DNA of 64,000 nucleotides from Mycolicibacterium tusciae (GTDB lineage Bacteria > Actinomycetota > Actinomycetes > Mycobacteriales > Mycobacteriaceae): the NCBI RefSeq assembly GCF_002086795.1, contig NZ_MVIM01000004.1, positions 124,001 through 188,000 of the forward strand. Direction: 5' to 3'. A model generated the notes under the pieces. That model did not search any database. It saw nothing but the letters and a program-made list of their open reading frames with translations, and had not been told where the DNA came from. A program made the position numbers and the translations under genes. Below are positions 1 through 8,515 of this stretch, in pieces. Within the stretch, counting starts at the first letter, position 1, and every line of letters begins with the position of its first letter.

Positions 1-987
1 CGCAGCGGCGACGGCAAGATCAACGTGCTCGACGGCTACTGCCGTCACATGGGCGGGGACCTCAGTCAGGGCACCGTGAAGGGCGACGAGATCGCCTGCC
101 CGTTCCACGACTGGCGGTGGGGCGGCGACGGTCGATGCAAGAAGGTGCCCTACAGCAAGCGGACGCCGAGGCTGGCCCGCACCGCGACGTGGAACACCCT
201 CGAACAGGACGGCATGCTGTTCGTCTGGAACGACCCCGAGAAGAATCCGCCGCCCGCCGAGGTCGCGATTCCCCGGATCGAGGGTGCGACGAGTGACGAC
301 TGGACCGATTGGCATTGGTACACCACCGTCGTCAACACCAACTGCCGCGAGATCATCGACAACGTCGTCGACATGGCGCACTTCTTCTACATTCACGGTT
401 CGCTGCCGACGCACTTCAAGAACATCTTCGAGGGCCACGTCGCCACGCAGTACATGAACGGTGGCTCGCGCGGTGACATCCCGAATCCCGAGGGACAGCC
501 TCGGCTGCTCGGTACGACCTCGGTGGCCTCGTACTTCGGCCCGTCGTTCATGATCGACGACCTGACCTACCACTTCGAGAACGACGACCAGAACACGGTT
601 CTGATCAACTGCCATTACCCGATCGACGCCAATTCCTTTGTGCTGCAGTACGGCATCATCGTGAAGAAGTCGGAGGCGCTGCCCGGTGATGCGGCGCTGC
701 AAGCGGCGATCGCGCTAGGCGATTGGGTCAAGGTGGGTTTCGAGCAGGATGTCGAGATCTGGAAGAACAAGGCCCGCATCGACAATCCGCTGCTGTGCGA
801 GGAGGACGGACCGGTCTACCAGTTGCGCCGGTGGTACGAGCAGTTCTACGTCGACGCCGCCGATGTCGAGCCTGACATGGTGGACCGCTTCGAATACGAA
901 CTCGACACCACCAGCCCGTACGAGGAGTGGATGAAGGTCGTCGACGAGAACATCAGCGCTCAAGCGGCGAGGTCGGGAAGCGTCTGA
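1..987 (+). CDS. kshA: 3-ketosteroid 9-alpha-hydroxylase, oxygenase component (5'-truncated by window edge)
   Basis: This is a Rieske non-haem iron oxygenase. In the known family it hydroxylates C9 of 3-keto-4-ene steroids, which together with delta-1 dehydrogenation opens ring B; electrons come from the reductase KshB. The frame is open from base 1, so the real start lies upstream, and the GTG at 25 is internal. The Rieske ligands are visible as YCRHMGGDL followed about 17 residues later by CPFHDW. The mononuclear iron site is NCREIIDNVVDMAHFFYIHG (Asp, His, His). The C-terminal stretch QLRRWYEQFYVD is characteristic of KshA. Its stop overlaps the next start (TGATG), suggesting co-translation. 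Actinobacteria often carry several KshA paralogues with different substrates, so which one this is remains uncertain. Confidence 0.9.
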   Translation, partial: RSGDGKINVLDGYCRHMGGDLSQGTVKGDEIACPFHDWRWGGDGRCKKVPYSKRTPRLARTATWNTLEQDGMLFVWNDPEKNPPPAEVAIPRIEGATSDDWTDWHWYTTVVNTNCREIIDNVVDMAHFFYIHGSLPTHFKNIFEGHVATQYMNGGSRGDIPNPEGQPRLLGTTSVASYFGPSFMIDDLTYHFENDDQNTVLINCHYPIDANSFVLQYGIIVKKSEALPGDAALQAAIALGDWVKVGFEQDVEIWKNKARIDNPLLCEEDGPVYQLRRWYEQFYVDAADVEPDMVDRFEYELDTTSPYEEWMKVVDENISAQAARSGSV

Positions 988-1277
988 TGGCCGTCCGGCC
1001 CGACAACCGACTCGCCGACGCTCCGATGGTGTCGGTGGGCTGCCACCGTTGCGGTGCGTGCGTGCAGGCGCGAAAAAGCAGCTGGAATCAAACCAGCGTG
1101 CAGTGGAATGCCGACGCCTCCGCCCGCTGTCTGGAACGCCGCGACGCCGAGCACTTGACCGAGCATGCGGAGCGCGGCCTGTTCCTGGCCTGCTCAGCGC
1201 TGAACGACTCCATCATCGACGCGGTCCGCACCGGCGATCTGCCGGTGGTCGATGAATCAGCACGGGTGAGCACGTAA
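987..1277 (+). CDS. Small cysteine-containing conserved protein downstream of kshA
   Basis: The protein has 96 residues and I do not recognise a named domain. The ATG at 987 is chosen because it overlaps the kshA stop; an in-frame ATG at 927 would run deep into kshA. The N-terminal part contains VGCHRCGACVQ, a CxxCxxC-like cluster. Two more cysteines follow, in ASARCLERR and LFLACSAL, so a metal or Fe-S site is possible. Translational coupling to a Rieske oxygenase suggests an accessory or electron-transfer role, but that is inference. The spacing does not match a plant-type ferredoxin, which needs CxxxxCxxC. Confidence 0.65.
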   Translation: MAVRPDNRLADAPMVSVGCHRCGACVQARKSSWNQTSVQWNADASARCLERRDAEHLTEHAERGLFLACSALNDSIIDAVRTGDLPVVDESARVST

Positions 1278-1287
1278 CTTCGATCCT

Positions 1288-2094
1288 GTGAAAGACATTC
1301 CACCGGTTGCGGTCGTGACGGGTGCCAGTCGCGGCGCGGGACGTGGCATCGCGGCCGCGCTCGTCGCTGACGGGTGGCGGGTGTATCTGACCGGCAGGAC
1401 CGTGCGCGACCCTGGTGACGGCGGTATCGCCGTGAAGGTCGACCACCGCGACGACGACGCGGTAGCCCAGTTGTTCAAGCGCGTGGACGAGGAAAACGGC
1501 GGGTTGGACCTTTTGGTGAACAACGCCGCAGCCATATCCGATGAGCTGGTCAATCCAAAGCCGTTCTGGGAGAAGGCACTCGAACTCGCCGATGTTCTTG
1601 ACGTCGGGCTGCGGTCGGCGTACGTCGCGTCGTGGCATGCCGCGCCGCTGCTGGTGGGTCGGGGTCGAGGTCTGATCGCATTCACCTCGTCGCCGGGGTC
1701 GGTGTGCTACATGCACGGTCCGGCCTACGGCGCCCAGAAGGCCGGCGTCGACAAGATGGCCGCCGACATGGCGGTCGACTTCCGCGACACCGGGGTGGCC
1801 ACGGTGTCGATCTGGATGGGCATCCTGCTCACCGAGCGCTTCCGTGCGGCGTTTGGCGGCCATCCCGAGGCGTTGGCGAAGACGGCCGAGCACGCCGAAA
1901 CCCCCGAGTTCACCGGACATGTGATCAACGCCCTGTATCGCGACCCCGATCTCGCCCAGCTGTCCGGCCGTACGGTGATCGGCGCGGAGATCGCGCAGCG
2001 GTACGGCCTCACCGACGAGGACGGTAGGCAGCCGCCGTCGCACCGCGAGATGATGGGCGACCCGCGCGAACCCAGTGCAGTGGTGGTGCGCTGA
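1288..2094 (+). CDS. Short-chain dehydrogenase/reductase
   Basis: A 268-residue NAD(P)-dependent SDR that should oxidise or reduce a hydroxyl/keto group on a pathway intermediate. It has the cofactor motif TGASRGAG near residue 11, NNAA in the central strand, and the catalytic YGAQK (YxxxK) with an upstream serine-rich strand (FTSSPGS). The start is GTG at 1288, eleven bases after the preceding stop, so it likely belongs to the kshA operon. The C-terminal half is longer and more diverged than classical 250-residue SDRs. The substrate cannot be read from sequence. Confidence 0.85.
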   Translation: MKDIPPVAVVTGASRGAGRGIAAALVADGWRVYLTGRTVRDPGDGGIAVKVDHRDDDAVAQLFKRVDEENGGLDLLVNNAAAISDELVNPKPFWEKALELADVLDVGLRSAYVASWHAAPLLVGRGRGLIAFTSSPGSVCYMHGPAYGAQKAGVDKMAADMAVDFRDTGVATVSIWMGILLTERFRAAFGGHPEALAKTAEHAETPEFTGHVINALYRDPDLAQLSGRTVIGAEIAQRYGLTDEDGRQPPSHREMMGDPREPSAVVVR

Positions 2095-2097
2095 CCC

Positions 2098-3174
2098 TCA
2101 GGCGACCTGGAACGCAGAGAGGGGCGCTTCCTGTGGATACTCAGCGGGCGCGCCGAGGTCATAGACCGCATTCAGCGCCCCGATGAACTCTGGGTCGTGC
2201 AGCGGCTCGCTGGGCACGTTGAGCTCGATGCCCTTCTTCGCGGCGTCGTCAACGAGCATGTCGATGGCCTTGTCGATTGTCAGGTCGGCGCTGCCGTCCA
2301 TGTTCTTCTTGAGCTCGTCGTAGTCGGCGAACACCTCTGCTGACCAATGCACCAGGAACCGCAATTCGTCAGTGTGGTGCCGGGCGATGACGTTGTTGCC
2401 GTTCTTGAGCAGCCAGAAGTCTTTATCCGCCGGGTCGCCCGCGAACACGGTGTCGAACGCAAGCCCTTCCGGCATCTGCTGCTCGAGTGGTCCGTTCGCC
2501 TCACCGCGGTGCATCATCATCTCGTTCTGCACCAGCACGCCGCGGTTGTAGACCGGCGGCAGTACGCGCCGAGGCGCCTTGAGCGGCCCGTCGGGCCAAT
2601 AGGTGAAGCCGCTGCTCTCATCGAGTGAGAACCACGTGATGACCTGGGCCATTTTGATCAGGTAGTCCTGGAACAATCCGGATTTGCCCATCACACTGGT
2701 CAACCACGTGGGTGCATTCTCATGGCGCACACCGCGGAAGCTGGGGGCGTCGAGATGTCCGGGATCGCGATTGGCGCACGGTCCGTTGATGTTGAACAGC
2801 ATCATTTGGGGCTTGGCGTACTCAGCGCTCCAATAACTTTTCGCATAGTCCACGAATCGCTGGTTGTAGAAGCAGTCGTGCAGTTCCGGGTACAGCACCG
2901 CGCCATAATTGGCCAAATAGCCGCGGAATGTCGGCGTCAAGAACAAGTCGAGCGACGGTTCGTAGCCCTCCGGGAACATGCCACTCATCGTGGCGATCAA
3001 CTCCTCCGCCGAGGCGAAATGCTGAGAGATGATCAATCGCCACGGACCCTCGGTCCGCACGATCTCGAACAGGCGCTCGAGTTGATCGTCCGTATAGACG
3101 TTCTCGACCTCGCGCGGCGGCGAGGCCGGTCGCAGAACCTCGGAAAGTTGCATGCGCTGCTGTTCGTTGAGCAT
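2098..3174 (-). CDS. Conserved protein, possible Fe(II)/2-oxoglutarate-type oxygenase
   Basis: A 358-residue soluble protein of no family I can name with certainty. The central region has GHLDAPSFRG, an HxD pair, and about 90 residues later MMMHRGEANG, a possible distal iron-binding His. Further on are HHTDELRFLVHWSAE basic and aromatic residues. This HxD...H layout is that of the phytanoyl-CoA dioxygenase-like cupin fold, where Fe(II) and 2-oxoglutarate drive hydroxylation. No signal peptide or membrane segment is visible. It converges with the preceding SDR (3 bp between stops) and follows the hydrolase/SDR operon, so it probably acts in the same catabolism. The enzymatic assignment is inference. 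Confidence 0.6.
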   Translation of the reverse strand: MLNEQQRMQLSEVLRPASPPREVENVYTDDQLERLFEIVRTEGPWRLIISQHFASAEELIATMSGMFPEGYEPSLDLFLTPTFRGYLANYGAVLYPELHDCFYNQRFVDYAKSYWSAEYAKPQMMLFNINGPCANRDPGHLDAPSFRGVRHENAPTWLTSVMGKSGLFQDYLIKMAQVITWFSLDESSGFTYWPDGPLKAPRRVLPPVYNRGVLVQNEMMMHRGEANGPLEQQMPEGLAFDTVFAGDPADKDFWLLKNGNNVIARHHTDELRFLVHWSAEVFADYDELKKNMDGSADLTIDKAIDMLVDDAAKKGIELNVPSEPLHDPEFIGALNAVYDLGAPAEYPQEAPLSAFQVA

Positions 3175-3250
3175 GGCTCGATTGTGGTGGTGCGGACACC
3201 TATCGGATCACCGCGTGTCCAGTCATCGGGAGGTTCATTTGACCGGACCA

Positions 3251-3314
3251 CAATGTCAGTCTGCGGGCCTCACCACACATATATATTCACCGCGAAGCTC
3301 TCAGGCTGACATTG
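3251..3314. promoter_or_regulatory. Inverted repeat with AT-rich centre, candidate operator/promoter
   Basis: Arms CAATGTCAGTCTG (3251-3263) and CAGGCTGACATTG (3302-3314) are complementary at 12 of 13 positions. The 38-nt spacer contains the unusually AT-rich run CACATATATATTC. The repeat lies in the 199-bp gap upstream of the minus-strand gene that starts at 3174. A second, shorter dyad, GGACAC (3194-3199)/GTGTCC (3215-3220), sits between it and the gene. An operator overlapping the promoter, or a stem-loop in the read-through RNA, are both possible. Confidence 0.4.
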
Positions 3315-3373
3315 CGTACGCAGCCTCCCGATGTGGAGCGCTGCCTGAGGAGGAGATCGACCGGCCTGTGAGT

Positions 3374-4318
3374 TCAGAAAGGCAGGGGATGGGCGAATTT
3401 CGCGCGCAGAAGTCCGCCGATCTCCGCAATCGCGAGCCGACCACGTGCCGTCGCATCCGATCGCATGAGGAAACCGTGGTACATGCCGGGATACCGGGTG
3501 ACAGTGGTCTGCACGCGCGCTTCTCGCAGGCGAGCTGCGTACCGCTCGCCCCAGTCGCGGATCGGGTCGCATTCGGCGGTGACGACGATCGCCGGGGGAA
3601 GCCCGGCCAGGTCGGCGGCGTAGGCGGGAACGCGGTACTGGTCATGCGCCGTGGCCGCGCCGACGTCGGCGAGCTCGTGCATGTAGACGATGTCGTCGTG
3701 GCTGAGCATCGGGGCATCTGGAAGTGCGGCGATCGACTCCACGGCCATATCGCGGTCGAGGCCCGGGTAGAGCAGCACCTGACAGCAGATGGCGGGACCG
3801 CCGCGGTCGCGGGACGCGAGCGCCACCGCCGCGGCCAGCGAGCCACCCGCGCTGTCACCGACGACCGCCAGTCGTGTGACGTCGGCACCTATCTGCTGCG
3901 CGTGCTGCGCAACCCATTCGGTGGCCCTGAATGCGTCGTCGAACTGAGCAGGTGCGGGGAACTCTGGAGCGAGCCGGTAGTCCACCGACACCACGGTGGC
4001 GTTGGATTGGGCGGCAAGCGTTCGCGCCAGCGGCTCGAACGAGTGATTGGAGCCCATCACCATGCCGCCGCCGTGGAAGTACACCAACACCGGCGCATTG
4101 GCGTCGGCGTTGGGTCGGTAGATCCGCAGCGGCACCGGCCCGGCGGCGGCCGGTGCGGCGCAATCGTCGACCGCCGCCATTTCAGGCATCGTCTCGGGCA
4201 GCGGAGCGGTTTCGATGGCCTCCCGGATCGCGTCGAGACCTCGTTCACGCATGGGCGGCATTTCACCGAACGAGGCGACGCGCTCGGCGGCATCGGGATC
4301 GAGCTGCGGAGCGGTCAC
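3374..4318 (-). CDS. Alpha/beta-hydrolase, hormone-sensitive-lipase type esterase
   Basis: A 314-residue HSL-family (LipH/LipI-like) esterase that would hydrolyse an ester or lactone. The oxyanion-hole motif HGGG is at about residue 80 and the nucleophile elbow GDSAGG near residue 155. The acid is likely Asp in TAECDPIRD and the catalytic His is in GMYHGF. There is no signal peptide, so it is cytosolic. The start overlaps the stop of the upstream SDR (4 nt, ATGA), giving translational coupling. Hydrolysis of lactones or esters made by the Baeyer-Villiger-type monooxygenases nearby is a reasonable inference, not shown by the sequence. Confidence 0.87.
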   Translation of the reverse strand: MTAPQLDPDAAERVASFGEMPPMRERGLDAIREAIETAPLPETMPEMAAVDDCAAPAAAGPVPLRIYRPNADANAPVLVYFHGGGMVMGSNHSFEPLARTLAAQSNATVVSVDYRLAPEFPAPAQFDDAFRATEWVAQHAQQIGADVTRLAVVGDSAGGSLAAAVALASRDRGGPAICCQVLLYPGLDRDMAVESIAALPDAPMLSHDDIVYMHELADVGAATAHDQYRVPAYAADLAGLPPAIVVTAECDPIRDWGERYAARLREARVQTTVTRYPGMYHGFLMRSDATARGRLAIAEIGGLLRAKFAHPLPF

Positions 4319-5163
4319 GCGGGATCGAATCGGCGTTGCGTGCGCAACTTCGGGGGCTGTTGAGAGGCAAGCACATTGGCGCGTTCAGCCATCGCCGAGC
4401 CGACATAGTCCGGCTGCGTCAGAAGATAGAATCGCCCTTCGGCGGCCTGTTCGAACACCGCCTCGGCGGCGGCGCGCGGATCCATCGCGTCGGCCTTGAT
4501 GTCGAGCATGGCCGCACGCTGGGATTCGGCTGCTACCACGTCGCCGTCGGTCACCCCACCCGCCGACTCGAAGATGTTCGACACGACGGCCCCCGGCAGC
4601 ACCGCCTGGACGTGAATGTGGTCGTGGCCGGCCAGTTCTACCTCCAGCCGTAGGCACTCGGTGAGCGCCAACACCGCGTGCTTGCTCATGATGTAGGGCG
4701 CCTGCAGCGGGACGACGGCGACTCCACCGATGGACGACAGGTTCCACACCCAAGCAGGCTCCCCAGCCTCGATCATCAGCGGAAGGAAGGCTCGCACACC
4801 GTGGAAGACTCCGCTGACGTTGATAGCGACCAGTCGATTCCAGTTCTCGACGGGCGTATCCCAGAGATATCCGAACTGCTCGATGCCTGCGTTGTTGATA
4901 AGCAGCCGCACCGGACCGACGTCGCGGTACACCCTCTCGGCGAGCGCCGATACGGCCCCCGGATCGCGGACGTCGCAGACTGCGTCAATGGCGACTATGC
5001 CCGCCCTGGTGAGCTCGTCTCGAAGCGCCGCAACCGCGTCGGCGTCGATGTCGGCCAGCACCACCGTCATGCCGAGCTCGGCCGCATGGCGGGCCAAACC
5101 CGCGCCAATGCCCGCACCGGCGCCCGTGATCACGGCGACTCCGCCGCCGAAGGGTGCGCTCAT
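4315..5163 (-). CDS. Short-chain dehydrogenase/reductase
   Basis: A 282-residue classical SDR. The Rossmann motif TGAGAGIG is near residue 13 and the adenine-side acidic residue ADIDAD suggests NAD preference. NNAG, the Ser of LSSIGG and the catalytic YIMSK complete the active site. It sits between an NTF2-like protein gene and an esterase gene with 4-nt overlaps on both sides, so all three are read from one mRNA. The C-terminal extension of about 40 residues (QQPPKLRTQRRFDP) is longer than in typical family members. The substrate is unknown. Confidence 0.87.
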   Translation of the reverse strand: MSAPFGGGVAVITGAGAGIGAGLARHAAELGMTVVLADIDADAVAALRDELTRAGIVAIDAVCDVRDPGAVSALAERVYRDVGPVRLLINNAGIEQFGYLWDTPVENWNRLVAINVSGVFHGVRAFLPLMIEAGEPAWVWNLSSIGGVAVVPLQAPYIMSKHAVLALTECLRLEVELAGHDHIHVQAVLPGAVVSNIFESAGGVTDGDVVAAESQRAAMLDIKADAMDPRAAAEAVFEQAAEGRFYLLTQPDYVGSAMAERANVLASQQPPKLRTQRRFDPA

Positions 5164-5645
5164 GTGCCTGCCGTGGCCGCACTCTTCGCGCTGTGTTCGG
5201 CAAAGGGAATCGAATCCTCGGCGTCGAGCACCACCCTCATCGACGTGAACACCAGGCCATCACCGGCCCGCCGTATCCCGACATCGACGACGCCGCTGGA
5301 GACGTCGAACGGGACATTGTTGGTGATCTGATTGACGTACAGATAAAAGCGCGCATCGGTCACGGCACCATCGCTACCGGTACGGAAGATGTTGGTCGCG
5401 TGATGGCGCAGCGGGTAGGGGTTCTCGTTCCGGTGCTGCGTGAGCCACGCCAGCGTCTCGGCGCCGCCGTGCAGTTCGGCCGCCAACAGATCCTCGAACG
5501 GGCAGTGGCCGGAATCGGACCGGCTCAGGTACTCCATCTCGTCACCGATTCGGGTGGCCAGCTCGTCGAAGTGGCCCTGGTCGTAGTGGTACCAGAACCC
5601 GGCGATGAATTCCTGGATCTCAGACAGCGTGATGTCGTCGCTCAT
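5160..5645 (-). CDS. NTF2-like (SnoaL-type) small protein
   Basis: A 161-residue protein with the alpha+beta cone pattern of the NTF2/SnoaL family: an N-terminal helix (LSEIQEFIAGFWYHYDQGHF), then strands rich in aromatic residues (RHHATNIF, DARFYLYVNQIT). Such proteins act as isomerases, dehydratases or ligand-binding proteins in steroid and polyketide metabolism; ketosteroid isomerase has the same fold. I chose the ATG at 5643-5645 because residues from further-upstream starts are low-complexity and unlike the family. It overlaps the downstream SDR by 4 nt. No catalytic assignment is safe. Confidence 0.75.
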   Translation of the reverse strand: MSDDITLSEIQEFIAGFWYHYDQGHFDELATRIGDEMEYLSRSDSGHCPFEDLLAAELHGGAETLAWLTQHRNENPYPLRHHATNIFRTGSDGAVTDARFYLYVNQITNNVPFDVSSGVVDVGIRRAGDGLVFTSMRVVLDAEDSIPFAEHSAKSAATAGT

Positions 5646-5694
5646 GCGAGTGAGTGAACTCTCAAAAGCTCTCCCGGGGAATGGCTGTGCCCGG

Positions 5695-7251
5695 TCAGTG
5701 GAACACGTTCTGCTCGCCGAATCGGGTGCGCAGATCACGCTTGAGCAGCTTGCCGCTCGGGTTCTTCGGTAACGCTTCGACGAAGTGGACCTGCTTCGGC
5801 GTCTTGTACCCGGCGAGGTGGTCGCGACAGTGGGTGAGCAGTTCAGCCTCGGTCGGGCTCACGCCGTCGCGCGTGACGACTGCCGCGACGACAGCCTCCA
5901 CCCAGACCGGATGCGGAACACCGAACACGGCGACTTCTTCCACGCCTGGATGCCGGTAGAGCACCTCCTCCACCTCACGGCTCGCGACGTTCTCGCCACC
6001 CGTCTTGATCATGTCCTTCTTACGGTCGACGACGTGCAGGAGCCCGAACTCGTCGTAGTAGCCGAGGTCTCCGGAATGAAACCATCCGCCGCGGAACGCT
6101 TCCGCGGTGTGCATCGGGTCGTCGAGGTAACCCAGCATGAGATGCGGCCCGCGGTGCGCGATCTCTCCCACCGTTCCCGCCGAAACGGGGGTATCGGTGT
6201 CGTCGAGGATGGTGGTCTCGACGTTGATCGCGGGCCGGCCCGCCGCACCGCCGTGGTCGGCCTGATCGGTGGGCCCCAATGCGCTTGCCAGGGGGGCCAT
6301 CTCGGTCTGACCGTAGAAGTTCCACAACTGTAGGTCGGGCAGGCGCTCGCGGAGCTCGAGCAGGATCTCGGTGGGCATCGCCGATGCGCCGTAGTAGCCC
6401 TTGCGCAGGCTGCTCAGGTCGACTTCGTCGATGATGGGCGAGCGCAGCAGGCTGATCCAGATGGTCGGCGGGGCAAAGAAATTGGTCGCTCCGTGTTTCC
6501 CGATGCTGCGCAAGATCACCTCAGGATCAGGACGCGGAAGGATGATGCTCGTAGCGCCCAGGTAGATGTCGGTCGCCAGGAAATTGTCGAGCTGGGCGCA
6601 GTGGTAGAGCGGCATGGAGTGAATCTCGATATCGTCCTCCGACATCGACCCGGCCACGATGGTGCTGACGTAATTGGACATCAGGCTGCGGCTGGAGTGC
6701 ATCACCCCCTTGGGACGCGATTCGGTGCCACTGGTGTACATCAGGCGAAGCAACTGATCATCGCCGATCTCGACGTCCGGCGGCGAAGTGGTGGTGGTCA
6801 GCCAACGCGCGAAGTCATGCCAGCCGTACGGTGCGCGCTGCCCATCGGCATTCAAGGTGACCTTGGTGACTACCGATCCGACGCGGGCCAACGCTGCGTC
6901 CGCGGTGGGGATGAGGTCCTGTTCGACGATCAATCCCCGGACGCCGCTGTGGCTCACGATGTAGGCGATCTCGTCGGCGATGAGCATGAAGTTGATCGGC
7001 ACGAGCACGACGCCCGCCCTCGCGGTGGCGAACGCAAGTACCGCGTACTGCCAGCAGTTGTGGGCCAGCAATGCCACGCGGTCACCGGGCGAAAACCCGT
7101 TGTCTCGCAGTGCCGCCGCGGCGCGGTCGACCAGCTCGTCGAATTCGGCAAAGGTCAGCGTGACGTCGCCGTCGATGACGGCGACCTTGTTGGGATGCCT
7201 GCGGGCGGTCCGGCGCGGGATGTCGCCCAGGGTATGGCTGCGCACCTGCAT
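5695..7251 (-). CDS. Acyl-CoA synthetase (FadD-like, AMP-forming)
   Basis: A 518-residue ANL-superfamily enzyme that activates a carboxylic acid as acyl-AMP and then as the CoA thioester. The P-loop-like motif MYTSGTESRPKGVMHS is near residue 170, the A5 motif NFYGQTE near 315, the A7/A8 region GWFHSGDLGYYDEFG and VDRKKDMIKTGGEN, and the catalytic lysine in PKNPSGKLLKRDL near the C-terminus. The ATG at 7249-7251 is preferred because the family N-terminus (HTLGDIPRRTARRHPNKVAV) starts right after it. It lies 11 nt after an acyl-CoA dehydrogenase gene, so the two probably start beta-oxidation of a side chain or ring-derived acid. Confidence 0.9.
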   Translation of the reverse strand: MQVRSHTLGDIPRRTARRHPNKVAVIDGDVTLTFAEFDELVDRAAAALRDNGFSPGDRVALLAHNCWQYAVLAFATARAGVVLVPINFMLIADEIAYIVSHSGVRGLIVEQDLIPTADAALARVGSVVTKVTLNADGQRAPYGWHDFARWLTTTTSPPDVEIGDDQLLRLMYTSGTESRPKGVMHSSRSLMSNYVSTIVAGSMSEDDIEIHSMPLYHCAQLDNFLATDIYLGATSIILPRPDPEVILRSIGKHGATNFFAPPTIWISLLRSPIIDEVDLSSLRKGYYGASAMPTEILLELRERLPDLQLWNFYGQTEMAPLASALGPTDQADHGGAAGRPAINVETTILDDTDTPVSAGTVGEIAHRGPHLMLGYLDDPMHTAEAFRGGWFHSGDLGYYDEFGLLHVVDRKKDMIKTGGENVASREVEEVLYRHPGVEEVAVFGVPHPVWVEAVVAAVVTRDGVSPTEAELLTHCRDHLAGYKTPKQVHFVEALPKNPSGKLLKRDLRTRFGEQNVFH

Positions 7252-7262
7252 ACGTTGGTCCT

Positions 7263-8414
7263 TCACTGCGCGAGGTTCAGTTCGCGGCCGATGATCTCGC
7301 GCATGATCTCCGAGGTGCCGCCGTAGACACGGGTGACCCTGGCGTCGATCGCGGAGCGGGCGATCGGGTACTCGCGCATGTATCCGTAGCCGCCGAACAG
7401 CTGCTGGCAGGAATCGAGACATCGGAACTCCATCTCCGTCGCCCACAACTTGGCCTTCGCGGCGTCAGCGGGTGACAGCCGCCCGGCATTGAGTTCGACG
7501 ACGCAGCGGTCGATGAACGCCTCCGCCACCGACACCTCGGTGGCGACATCGGCAAGGACGAAGCGGGTGTTCTGCAGTGCCCCAATGGGTTTGCCGAATG
7601 CGGTGCGGTCGCGCACGTAGTCGATCGTCCAGCGCAGCGCCGCGCGGGCGCGGCCGAGGCTGCCGACCGCGATCTGCATCCGTTCCTGCGGCAGATTCCG
7701 CATCAGATATTCGAATCCCCGCCCCACCTCGCCCAATACGTTCCGTTTCGGCACCATCACGTCGGTGAGGATCAGCTCCGACGTGTCCTGGCAGTGCAGT
7801 CCGAGCTTGTCCAGGTTGCGGCCGCGCTCGAAGCCGGGCATACCCCGCTCGAGCACGAGCAGCGTCAGGCCGCGGTGCCTGTCGGCTGAGGTGCGCACGC
7901 AGGTGATCACCAGATCGGCGTTCTGTCCGTTGGTGATGAACGTCTTCGCGCCGTTGACGCAGAAGTGATCGCCCGCGTCGACGGCCGAGGTGCGGATTCC
8001 GGCCACATCAGAGCCGGCGCCGGGCTCGGTCATCCCGATGGCTGCGATGAGGTCTCCGGAAACGAAGCCCGGCAGCCACCGAGCGCGTTGTTCGGCGGTG
8101 CCCAGGTCGGCGAGATAGGGCAGGCAGATGTCGTTGTGAACCGCGAAACTCAAACCGACAGCACCGCAGTCTGCATCCATGAACGATTCGATCAGGATCT
8201 GGTTGTAGCGGAAATCGCGCGCTTCGACGCCACCGAATTGTTCGCCGGCCGCAAAGCCCAGCAGCCCGACGGCTCCGGCCTTGGCGAACACCTGACGGGG
8301 AATGATCCCGTCGTCCTCCCAGGCGGCGATGAACGGTGCGACCTCCTTGCGCGCGAAATCGCCCGCCAATTCTCCGAATGCACGGTGGTCGGGTTCGTAA
8401 TGCACGCGATCCAT
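7263..8414 (-). CDS. Acyl-CoA dehydrogenase
   Basis: A 383-residue flavoprotein that introduces the alpha-beta double bond in an acyl-CoA. The three-part ACAD layout is visible: an N-terminal helical region, a middle beta domain with AAIGMTEPGAGSDVAG and FITNGQNAD (FAD and substrate contacts), and a C-terminal helical domain with QLFGGYGYMREYPI. The C-terminal motif VYGGTSEIMREIIGREL supplies the usual catalytic Glu. It is first in a minus-strand operon with fadD and is divergent from the monooxygenase gene at 8516. In mycobacterial steroid catabolism many ACADs work as hetero-oligomers, but no partner lies beside it here. Confidence 0.92.
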   Translation of the reverse strand: MDRVHYEPDHRAFGELAGDFARKEVAPFIAAWEDDGIIPRQVFAKAGAVGLLGFAAGEQFGGVEARDFRYNQILIESFMDADCGAVGLSFAVHNDICLPYLADLGTAEQRARWLPGFVSGDLIAAIGMTEPGAGSDVAGIRTSAVDAGDHFCVNGAKTFITNGQNADLVITCVRTSADRHRGLTLLVLERGMPGFERGRNLDKLGLHCQDTSELILTDVMVPKRNVLGEVGRGFEYLMRNLPQERMQIAVGSLGRARAALRWTIDYVRDRTAFGKPIGALQNTRFVLADVATEVSVAEAFIDRCVVELNAGRLSPADAAKAKLWATEMEFRCLDSCQQLFGGYGYMREYPIARSAIDARVTRVYGGTSEIMREIIGRELNLAQ

Positions 8415-8515
8415 TGCCGCAGGGTAGGCCCGTGTGCACTGCGAGGACGATGAGTGTCCCGCTCAGTAGACATGCCCCCCCGCAGCCATCGTCGCGGGCT
8501 CGATACTCCGTTGTT

